64,000 nt of DNA from positions 7,474,525 to 7,538,524 of the forward strand of contig NC_092330.1 of NCBI RefSeq assembly GCF_036785885.1, written 5' to 3'. Shown here one piece after another: positions 1 through 9,852 of this stretch. The position numbers and the translations under genes are program-made. The notes beneath the pieces were generated by a model. That model ran no database searches and was not told the origin of the DNA. It was given only the letters and a program-made list of their open reading frames with translations. Origin of the DNA: Coffea arabica. Its lineage: Eukaryota; Streptophyta; Magnoliopsida; Gentianales; Rubiaceae. Numbering within the stretch: the stretch's first letter is position 1; every line of letters begins with the position of its first letter.

Positions 1-1069
1 AGTTTGGTTATTTTGGGAATGAGGGTGCTCTGACTGATGGCTTGCGTACTAAAGATTTTGAATTTCGAATGGGATAACCTATGACTTCAGCTTGTATTAA
101 GGATTGGTTGAACCTAATTTCGTAAAGGCATATGATCTGATAGGCTTTAACTATAGCTTAGGAAGGATGGTGTACGTCGTGAGGCTTTTGTATCTTGCTT
201 GCATACATTTCTATATTTTATGGCACTAACTGTCTCTATGCAATATATGACGTATTGGCCTTATTTTGTGCCTTCTACTCGTGCTATGAAAATCATGACC
301 TGATTTTAAATGTTTTGCAACATGGATCCGTATTAAGTTCGTTTATGCTTAAGGAAATCTTTTCTCGCACTTATAGACTTCCATTAAGTATGGTAGCAAG
401 ACTGGAAGTAAAGGGTTATGACCGAGGGCTTAGCCAACCCCGTATTCATGGAAGAAATTGCTGGATAGCCTTATATAACTTAATGGGTCCCTAGTACTGA
501 ATATGAATCGAGAATGAACTCGAAGATCGGATTTACCAGAGTATAATAGATTAACCTAGTCGCGAAGTTGGTGAGATTTTCTTGTGTGCAATATATTATG
601 ATCGATTTTGTGACCCTATTTGAATTTGAGGAAAGTTGAACTCCGGAAGTATTTCATTGGGTTAGTGAGAGAACTTGAACTGCCTGAAACCGATTAGACT
701 GAGCTTACTTGAAACTTGAACCTGTTTAGGCTAGTGTGCCTTACGAACCCTTAATGGACCTAATTTGACTGAATATATGGAAGGTGATCAGTATGTGACT
801 TGAATGTGGACTTGAATTTTGTGACTGCTTAAGAATGTGAATTGTTGGACAGAGGCTAGGCCAATGTGTTCTTCTTCGTACTCATCCACTCGCACTTGAA
901 CTTGTGCTCGTGCTCCCTGAACCTGCAATATTTGACCCTGCTCTTGAATTTCTTCGTACTTGTGCATTTTGAACCTGAGGTAATTGGCTCTGCTTTGACC
1001 CTACTCTGGAACTTATTTGTACTCATGTGGTTGTAGACCGGCTACTACTCTTCTGTAGCGGTTGAACTG

Positions 1070-1392
1070 AACCTCTCTGGTGGGGCATTGCCTGTTGTGT
1101 TGTCCAGCACCGCCATTTTTCTGGCGAGGCATGCCTGTTGTGTTGTCCATCACCACCAGGGATGGAATTTTGAACTGAGGCTCTCTGGCGAAGTCTAGCC
1201 GTTGTGCTAACTTGTTGTGTTGTCCAGCACCGCCAGGGACAAATACTTGAATGGAGGCTTTTGGTGAAGTTTAGCCGAAGTGCTAGCTTGTTGTGTTGTC
1301 CAGCACCACCAGGGCCAACTTACTGAATTGAAATTCTTTGGTGAGGCATAGCCGTTGTGCTAGCTTATTTTGTTGTCCCGCACCACCAGGGA
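1070..1392 (+). repeat. ~77 bp degenerate tandem repeat, about 4 units
   Basis: The phrase TTGTGTTGTCCAGCACCRCC recurs near 1136, 1212, 1289 and 1365, spaced 76-77 bp, with a further partial unit near 1094. Each unit also carries a CTYTGGYGARGYNTAGCCG-like half. The units are diverged from one another, so the array is not recent. Tandem arrays before the 3' LTR are common in plant Ty3 elements. Confidence 0.75.
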
Positions 1393-1809
1393 TGAATTCT
1401 TCGATTTGAAGCTTTGCTATATCCTGAATTTCTTCCAAATGTCTGGGACTTTATGTCCAATTTCAAGCCTTTGTCCTGTTTTATCTGGTTACTTGATTGA
1501 CCCCCTATTGGACCATGACTATTTGATAAGTTGGAATGGCGTGATATTTAAGACTTGAAGAGTGATGATTTGATAAGCCCTGCTTTACTGGATCATGATT
1601 ATTTGATAAGCTGGATTTGAGTGCTTCTTAGTACTTGAATACGATAAGTGAGATTTGAACGATTCTTAGTATTTGACTGATTTTGGGGAAATCTAGATGG
1701 ACCTGGAGAATACAAGTTGGATTAGATTGAATTCTAAAGCTCGATTGGTTTCTGAGCGAGGTCTTGACCTGATGTATATGAGTTAGAATGTCGAGGACGA
1801 CATTCTTTT

Positions 1810-1822
1810 AAGAGGGGAAGAT
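1810..1822 (+). other. Polypurine tract (plus-strand primer) of LTR element
   Basis: AAGAGGGGAAGAT lies immediately 5' of the TGTGAAG LTR start. A purine run ending at the LTR boundary is the usual plus-strand primer of Ty3-type elements and fixes the element's orientation as +. Confidence 0.7.
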
Positions 1823-4297
1823 TGTGAAGCCCAAAAAACTAGGGTTTTCATTTTATGTATATTTTTGTTGGACAAGCAAAGCAGCACAGCTTTTTACACT
1901 TGGAAAAGAAAAGAAAAGTTTTGAAAAATGGCAGGGGCCAAATCCGGCCGGAAATCCGGCCGGAAATCCGGCCGGATAGCTGGCCGGATTGCCTTGCAGT
2001 TTTAGAAAAAATGGGTTTAGCTACTGCCTCGAATCCGGCCGGGAATCCGGCCAGATTCCGGCCGGATTGTGACGTGGCAGCTCCGGCTGCCAAGTTTGAC
2101 CGACTGTTTTCTGCCTTTTATATCACTTTTGCACCAAAAATATCTTCATTTTCTCCCCTGGTTCATCCGAGCTTCATAGAGAGAAATACTCTCAATTTTT
2201 CCTAGTTCAATCTTTGCCAAAAATCTTGAGTTTTAACCGATGATTTTGCAAACTATTTCACACAAGGGTGCACTATGGTGGGTTAAAGCTTTTGACGGAT
2301 TGATTTTTTGGATGGGGTGCTCTAAGGTTCTAGCTCTCTTGATTTGAGGTAAGTTGAATAAACAACTTCCTTTTGGCTCTAATCTTGGGTAATTGATGGT
2401 TTGTGGTGCTTATGTATGTTATTTTATGGAGTATTTCATGGGTTTATGGAAATTATGGTAAATTTCTAATTTATTGGGCATTTTTCTGATTTTATATGAT
2501 GGCTATGATTAGAGTGGGATTGATGGATGGAAATGGTGTTAAATGAGGCTCTTGTGTGTAGATTGTGATCATTTGCGGAAAAGTTTATGCTTGAGAAGTG
2601 AATTTCCGGTTTTAGGGTTCAATTGGGGTTTTGAATTGTGGTTGGCTTTTAAGCTTTTAATTGGCTTTGATTGAAGGAAATTATGGCTTAATTGAATGTA
2701 TGGTATTGTTTATGAACCGTATGGATGACGGTGGTTAATTGTCGTGAGAATTGGTATTTGAATGGTAGGTTGGAAATGTGTAAAATTTAGGGGTTACGCC
2801 GTCCAATTTTTGAGAGCATGTGTTTGTTTGGAATTGGAATTGATCTTGATTCATGTTATGGAAATTCTTATGATTTGGAAATTGGGATGATAAAGTTCCA
2901 TGTTAATGACTTTCCCCGACTTGATTTAAGTGAATACGTCTTTGACTTGCCAAGTATACGGTGGATTTTCTAGCCTTAATTGTGGTTGGTAATGATCATA
3001 TGCAATAGGGTGGTTCAAGAAGGGTAATTTCAGTTTTTCCCTGTTTCCGGACTGAAATTGGACTGCCATGTTCTCTGTACTGTAGACCAAATCAGCAATC
3101 GCTCAAAACATGAAACTTGTAGATATATGGGTTAACTACCTACCTGCAAAATTTCAGATTGATCGAACCTCTGTAGCCTGTGAAATGACTGAATTGCCCA
3201 TAACCCCTGTTTTATTACAGTTTTCGTTCTTTCTCTCGGATTCGGATTTTTGACCCTGTATATGTATGATTTGGCCTTGGAGGCCTTCATAAGAAATGTT
3301 GGTATATGTTTTAGCTTCGTAACGCCATAAGATTTGTGTCAACCGGATAAGTGTAGCTTCCATTATAATTAAAGTGCCACAAGGTGATAGAAGCTTGATA
3401 ATGTTAGAATTCCTTTGCTTGACTTGATATTTGTAATTTAGGGCTCCGACTTGAGCAAGACCATGAGGTACGATGGATGGTTCCTGAGCTGTGTATGGGT
3501 GAGTGAACCTTAACTCTTTCCCCAAAAGTTACTTTTGAATTACTTCTTGCATTGATTACACGACTGGATCTCATTGTGTATGTGTGTGTGCCATCCATTT
3601 TGGCTCCAATAAGATCTTGGGAAAAACTTGTGCTTAGAACCAACGTATCCACTACTGTTTATGTAGCCTTCGGAGCACGATGGCTCCTTATTTCTGTTCA
3701 CCTGTTACTTGATTTGAAACGGGAACGTTGGATATCTAAGTACAAGGATTTCACTGGCTCCAAAGAGCATATTACGCACATTTGATCGCTAACTCTTTGC
3801 ATCATTTAAATGCATAATTATAAAGCTATTTGATTACTGATTTTCCTATTCACTCGCTGAGCTTTTAGCTCACCCCAAATGTTTTTCTTTTCCCCACAGG
3901 GACCGAGGCAAAGGAAGCGCTTGTATTACTTTATTTGTGTGACTGGATGGCATGTAATTTGTATAATCTAGATTGGGTTGGTTTTGTGTAATAGTTTGGC
4001 TAGGGTGACTGTTTGAGTGAAATGGATGGTATATACCCTGTACGGTTTGAATTGGGATTGCCTCTCGTGTAATAGCTTATTATTGGGGATTTGAAATGGA
4101 TGATTGTACTTGAATGGATGTACGTGAACATTCCGCTGTATTGGTGACATGAAATTTGTTGGAGAATTTGATGTATATTTAAGTTTTGTATTGTAATTTG
4201 TTTGAGGACTGTAGTGATTAACCGAGTTCTGGCGAGAGCTGGACAGGCGGCCCGCCGAACCCTCTGGTTCGCCTTAGGGGGAGGTGGGGTCGTCACA
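1823..4297 (+). mobile_element. 3' LTR of a Ty3/gypsy-type retrotransposon
   Basis: Starts TGTGAAGCCC after the polypurine tract and ends GGTCGTCACA, giving the short terminal inverted repeat TGTGA/TCACA. Length is about 2.48 kb. It contains an array of CCGGCCGGAT-type motifs near 1936-2070. No ORF in it looks real. The partner 5' LTR lies outside the window, so LTR identity and the target duplication cannot be judged. The end motif (CTAAGGCGAACC in reverse complement) is shared with the inverted LTR at 4538. Confidence 0.65.
1936..2070 (+). repeat. CCGGCCGGAT short-motif cluster inside LTR
   Basis: At least seven copies of an AATCCGGCCGG-like motif occur in about 135 bp (for example 1940-1990 and 2034-2068). 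Most contain the palindromic core CCGGCCGG or CCGGCC. A diverged cluster of the same motif sits at 5925-6030 in the opposite-strand LTR, so it is an old family trait. The motif is rich in CpG and CHG sites, hence potentially methylatable. Confidence 0.7.
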
Positions 4298-4537
4298 AGA
4301 AGAATCCTGTCAGTTGAATTGTGATTATGAAAATTACAAAGTGAATTGTTAATAAGTTGATATCAAATTGGGCGATGAAAACAGTTTATCCAGAAGCATG
4401 GATTGTCTTCGCAAGTGAAAAATAAGTTGAACGACGAGATAAATCTATCTAGATGTGTGGAATATTGCAGCAGTAAAAATCAAGGGAGATTATTGATTGT
4501 GATGGTGGTGAGTCTGATCCAAAAGAGAGTTTGATTC
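4298..4537. other. Spacer between two inverted LTRs
   Basis: About 240 bp of non-coding sequence between the end of the + strand LTR and the mirror-image end of the - strand LTR. I see no gene or clear target duplication in it. Confidence 0.5.
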
Positions 4538-7500
4538 TGTGACGCCCCCACTTCTCCCTAAGGCGAACCAAAGGGTATCCACGGGACGCCTGCCTAACTC
4601 TCGGCAGGACTCAAGCAAATCCATTCAAGCTTATTATTGAACTGTACAACACACGTAATAACTTAAATACAGTAAATGCGGAAGCGTTCAAGCTTAACAA
4701 TATTCATTCATAATCCAACCCGTACGTCGAGGTTCAAAGTACATCATGAATCCCAAAAGTTATATCATCGCCCAAAGAGTTACATTTCAAATCCAAAAGT
4801 ACAACCCAAAACCAAAGCATAGCCAAAAGTAATGGAAATCCTAAACAAAAGCCCATCAGGAAGGTTTTCGAGTACACCTCCGAGTTCCACCCTGTTAAGG
4901 AAAACAAATCTACGGGGTGAGCAAAACGCTCGTGAGGCCAAGGACACACATGCAAGCACGTAGTCCAAGTAACAATCCCAATTACAAACCAAGCAATAAT
5001 ATATTTCAATAATTAACAATTTATCGGAAAGTAAACGGAAACAATTCAAGGATATAGGAGCTCTCAGGAGCTAGATTCCACTTGCACGATCAATAACCTC
5101 CACGAATTGATACTCCGTCAATCGGGTAGGTTTTGTCCGTAGAACTCCTCTTAACCTGTCCCCTTTCACCTTACATACCCCTGTATCGGGCCCGCCTGTC
5201 ATTTGTTTGTGGCGATACTACTCGAGTGTGCCAAGCAAGACCTCTCATTAGGTCAAGCTTATATATCTCATGACTCGCCAAGGTTCCCGACCAAGCCCAT
5301 GCTAGCTCGAGTCCAAGGTCGGCCAATGAGATTTGGGCGTCCCCATATGCACTTGTGTGTCGAGGAGATTCACTCTAACGACGTATGCAGCTATAGCATA
5401 CCATTACATTTCATTCATTCATTCATTACATTTCAATTGTTCATTCAATGCATTTCAATCATTCATTCAATATATTTCAATCATTAAAATTTCATTTCTA
5501 ATGAGAACGAGTGTGGTAAAGTACACACTCGACTCCACTTTCAAGATTTCCAATCATTAATAACAATTAAACATGTAACAAGTTTACATACACCTGGCAC
5601 TCACCAAGTTACACAAGCAAGCAGGTTGGATTGAGTGTTCAAACTTCCACGGTAGGGTCCTCTTGGAGGTCCTCGTGCGTGCCTGAACATCGAATAGAAG
5701 ACCATTACTATAGGTCCCTAAGAGACGAGGAGATCGAACACAAATGTGGTCTGGAAATATTTTGGAAATTTCGTTTGAGTTTGTCTTTGAAGTTGGATTC
5801 GTAAAAAGGTACGAGACTCGAGTAATATCGGATTATTATTCCAGAAATCATTGGATGGAAACGAGTACGCGCGAATAAATCTCAAAACGAACGACCGAAG
5901 TTGAAAGTGGACTGGCCACATCACAATCCGGTCGGAATCTGGGCGGATTGGAGGCAGTAGCCATCCTCATTTTTTTCAAATCCCAACTACAATCCGGCCG
6001 CCTATCCGGCCAGAAACTGGCCGGATTCTAGAAAAATGCTTCCCGCGCGGATTTCTTTTTGAAGTTCCAGAATTCTCGATTTTTGGTAAAATCTTTGAAA
6101 AATCATAACTTCTTTTCTACTAGTCAAAAATTGATAAACTTGGTACCTTTGGAATCGTCTTTGAAAGTACTAAAAGTTCTTAGAAGACACCGTTCCATGA
6201 ATCTAAATGGAAGATATTCAAAATGAGCTTAAAGTTGCTGTTCCGGATCACCCAGGATTGAGCCGGGGTTGGTTTTTCGCTAACTTTGGAAATTCGGCAG
6301 AATTCACTCGTTGCAAACCAGCCCTTGAAATTTATAACTCAATTAGAGATGCAAGTAAGGTTTAGGATAGAACAAGCGGATCGAGAATCGGAGTTTCGAG
6401 CACCAAGATATGATAGCTCAAAGTTGGGAAAAATTCTAGACTGTTGAACAATTTTCAGATTTGGGTTTCCGACTTTGGACCTTTAGTTAAGTGTCGAAAC
6501 GGACTTGAATTGGTACCAAATTTTGCAGTATAGTACTCCTATATGAAGGATATTTCTCTATCAAATTTCGTGGAAAAATACCTTCGGGAAGATGGTTAAC
6601 CAATCAACCAAAGTTTTGAAATTACTAAGGCAAAACTGCCTTTAGCTCCCATTCTCTCCGTTTCCAAACATTCGGCTAAGGAAAACCTCCAAACATGGTT
6701 CATTTGTGCAAGAAAAGTCTAAGAAACATTCATGGTACATTTGGTAGGTGTTTAGCACCAAGAAATTCATTTAGTAAGACCACAACGAGTCTCACATCAA
6801 ATCTGTCTAAATCCAAGGTTTTCAAGAACAAGGCAGTCACCGTATTTTGATCATAACTCACTCAATTTAACTCGGATTTGAGCATGGTTGATAGTGTTAG
6901 AAACTAAATTCATAGGTCTATAATTTCACAGAAGAAATCGTTTTAAGATTCAGCATTAAACTGGCTCGAAATTAAGCCTAAAGTTGCAGCATCATCAAAT
7001 CGTTCCAACGGAACAGAGAAACAGAACAGCTGAATTCAGAAGAGTGGTGCGGCTCACACACATGGAACCAGAATGTGAATTTTACACCGTTGGAAAGGTG
7101 TGGATGTCTAGTTTCAAATGCCACCAACGGTACTCGATTTCGACATCGGAGGACAAAGTTACGGCCGAAATACGAACACTAGTCTGGTCATTACGAAAAC
7201 AGTTTCCAGATTACTAGCTTTGGAAAATAAATTCATTTGACCAACCAAAACTCAATATTTTTCAATGAAAATTTTTATACAACTACTACAACATGTAAAC
7301 AACCCAATCAAGTCATTAAATCCTCAAATTTCTGCATTAAAGTGGCCGAACAAAACAGGGGTAAAATGGTCAGATTTGGCCTTTGCACCCGTCATGAGTT
7401 TCCATCAATTTTCCACCAATAATCCACTAGTTTAAGCACTAATCTAACATTATAGACATCATCAAGCATGAAATCAGCCATCAACACAGAGGTGGGAGTT

Positions 7501-8450
7501 CATAGAGCCCACCATCAAAATTTTCCAACAATACTAGCTACCCATGTGAAGATTCCAGCTCATATGTATAATTTAACCTCCATAGGACAAGTTTAAGGTA
7601 TTAGATCATTACCTACTTTGATGGTTGGTCAAGTCAGAATTTTCGGCCCTTTGAAACCTGAAGAAAACCATGGAGAGCTCCTTTCTTTTGCAGCTAGATG
7701 GACTTCCCAAGTGTTGAGTTAAGTGTAGTTAAATTTTGGTTGAATTTGGTGGAGGTTTGAGCAAGATTTGGAGGTGAAATTTGCAAAATTTGCAGGTGTC
7801 TTGCTTCAGCTGTTGCTCGGCCAGAATGAGAGGAAAAGAGGGATGTTTTGATCTGATTCCTTTGCGTACAAATGAAGTTTGACGTCTAATATTTTAAGGC
7901 ACAAAAATCAACCGCAAAAGGTGCGTGTACGCGCGCGTTTTGTGCTCGATTCCTCTTAAGTTTGTTGCACTAGTGCACTAAACCTCTAGGGCACTTACAT
8001 TCATATAAATATTATTCATTCTTAATTGTTCCAAAATAATGGTCCAAAGTCCCTCAATTAAGCGCGCACGTGAAAACACGTATTTCCAATTTAGGCGCAA
8101 TAAAATGAAACCTTCGAGAAATTCTTATAACGATCGTACCACCAACTATCACTTGAGTACTTAAACCTAAATTTACCTATTTTAGGACCATTGTATATGT
8201 CTCAAATTTTCGAGCTTATTGTATTCCCAATTGGCTAAAGTGTTTGGACACGTTTTCACCTTTTCACTAAACAAGCTTATAAGAAAATAATTTTTTGAAA
8301 CGAGACACTTTAAAAATATAACGAAACTATAAAACCATGTACTTAGGTCTAATAAGGCTAGAAAATATTGTTCGTGGCAAAAATCCAAATAAATAATTAA
8401 TTGAGCCAAAATTAGGGGTTTTAAAAATAATAATTTTACGAGTCCTCACG
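4538..8450 (-). mobile_element. Related Ty3-type LTR (solo or truncated), inverted
   Basis: The left end reads TGTGACGCCCCCACTTCTCC, which is close to the reverse complement of the end of the LTR at 1823-4297. Further shared points are a CTCACCCC...TTTTCC...ACAGG block (3868-3901 versus 4888-4920 reversed) and the CCGGCC motif cluster (5925-6030). The right end near 8450 is less certain: the reverse strand reads CGTGAGGACTCG, plausibly the LTR start. No coding frame is credible and I found no target duplication, so this could be a solo LTR, a truncated copy or two fused fragments. Confidence 0.5.
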
Positions 8451-8653
8451 TGAATTGAGTATTAATTCCTCAATTAACCTTTCTTAATCTATTATTGATC
8501 GTTCTTAATTTTCCAATATTAATACACTCCCAATTCAAGTATAGCCTAGAAAAACGTGCACCCGTCGTTCCGGACTAAACAAATTTTCGAAAAGCAAATT
8601 TTTCAACAAAACGCTTTTAGAATATAAAGAGGCATCGTTCCATATAAATGGAT

Positions 8654-9473
8654 TTAAAATGGTCGAAATAAATAATTCGAAGAAAATATCCATGGTACTT
8701 TGAATTCCATATGAAATAAAATTGGTCTTGTATATTCTTCCCCCTTTGCTCTTTTTAGATAGGTTTGGAATCCCATTAAAACATTTGGAGGTAGAATTTC
8801 TGGTTGTGGGTCAAACCATTTCCACCAGTGGTTGAACCAAATTGGAAATTCTTTGCTGCAACTTTCTTTGAATGTGAAGAACCAGGAATGGTTGAATGGT
8901 CTAAAAAGGAAAGCACGATACCATGCCATTTTGTAATCTTGATATGTAAATCCATCTGGAATAAAGTTTACTGAAAAGGATTTTTAGGAATAAAGAGAAG
9001 TCCATTCATTAGGAGAACAAACTTTCTTTATTATACATTTGGAATGACTAATAATATTTGGATTCTTTTTGTCTGGAATAGGGTAAATCTCTACAGATTG
9101 AGTATCTGTAAGGATTAATTCATAATAATCTAAATTTTTTGAAGGGTTCATCTGGTTGCCAATAGCATTTTTGAGGAAAGATCCTTTGAGTAACTTGATT
9201 GAGAGTAGAGTAAATGGGTATTTCTTGGAATCTGGTTAAAGTAATATGTTGAGTGAATGGTTTAGTGAAATAAGTATTTCCTGGAGATTTTTCTGGGGAT
9301 TTTGGCAGTTGTTGAATGGGTCTAATTTGGGAAGCAATTGGAGTAGCAGCTTGACTATAAGTCAATGCTGGGAAATCTGATAATAATTGAAATCTATTTT
9401 GAGTTACAGGAGTAAGACTCATCTCATAATCTTGAGGAGTCTTGGGCCTGGAATTTCCTCCTTTTGAATCCAT
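8654..9473 (-). pseudogene. Second pararetroviral downstream ORF, frameshifted and stopped
   Basis: It starts 13 nt after the stop of the previous frame, with MDSKGG and a Pro/Thr/Ser-rich head. The first open piece ends at 9120. A similar-style sequence then resumes in another frame (reading NLDYYELILTD from about 9134), is cut by a stop near 8985, and continues open to 8654 with Trp-rich segments (NHSWFF, WFNHWWKWF). I infer one ORF of about 270 codons with one frameshift near 9125-9135 and one nonsense codon. Trp-rich segments like these occur in uncharacterised plant pararetroviral-type proteins; the function is unknown. Confidence 0.55.
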
Positions 9474-9486
9474 AATCCTGCAAAAT

Positions 9487-9852
9487 TTAACAAATAAGTC
9501 TGTTAAGTTTTTCTTTCAGTTGCTGGACTTGATTGTGATAAAATTGAATATCTGTTTGTGGGTGGCCAGCTTTTCTTAAGACATGTATAAAAATAATATT
9601 GGAATGAATTTGTCTTTGTAGAAGAAAGGCTTGTTCTTTTGGAGTAATAGCAGACCAGTAACTGTGTCTGATATGTACTACATCATGGTTTCGAATTTGG
9701 TGATAAGGAATAGGTTGAGATTCATTCTCGGCATTTTTGATATAGTAGGTAAAATGTCTATGAGAAATATTTGAATCTCTTCTTCGAAGAATTGGATTAT
9801 CTCTTTCTTCTCGTAGTCTTCGAATATATTCTTTGTGGGTTTCACGATCCAT
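9487..9852 (-). CDS. Small pararetroviral downstream ORF (121 aa), unknown function
   Basis: It starts within the end of the polymerase frame: ATGGATCGTGA holds both this ATG and the TGA of the upstream ORF. The protein is basic and Arg-rich at its start (REERDNPILRRRDS), then carries a Tyr/His-rich middle and a Gln/Lys/Leu-rich end that could form a helix. I do not recognise a named domain. The tight overlap argues that it is a real viral frame expressed by re-initiation or leaky scanning, as known for polycistronic caulimoviruses. It is intact here. Confidence 0.6.
   Translation of the reverse strand: MDRETHKEYIRRLREERDNPILRRRDSNISHRHFTYYIKNAENESQPIPYHQIRNHDVVHIRHSYWSAITPKEQAFLLQRQIHSNIIFIHVLRKAGHPQTDIQFYHNQVQQLKEKLNRLIC

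Larger units (their letters stand above)
1..1822 (+). other. 3' non-coding internal part of a Ty3-type LTR element
   Basis: No credible coding frame runs through this stretch; the longest open frames are under 100 codons and match nothing I know. It ends in a polypurine tract directly abutting an LTR start at 1823, so I read it as the region between pol and the 3' LTR of a Ty3-type element whose remainder lies left of the window. It contains a short tandem array (about 1070-1392). The assignment is inferred from position; the sequence itself has no domain signature. Confidence 0.5.

Noticed and set aside
195..494. 99-codon frame near the left edge
   Set aside because: No domain and sits in the non-coding 3' part of an LTR element.
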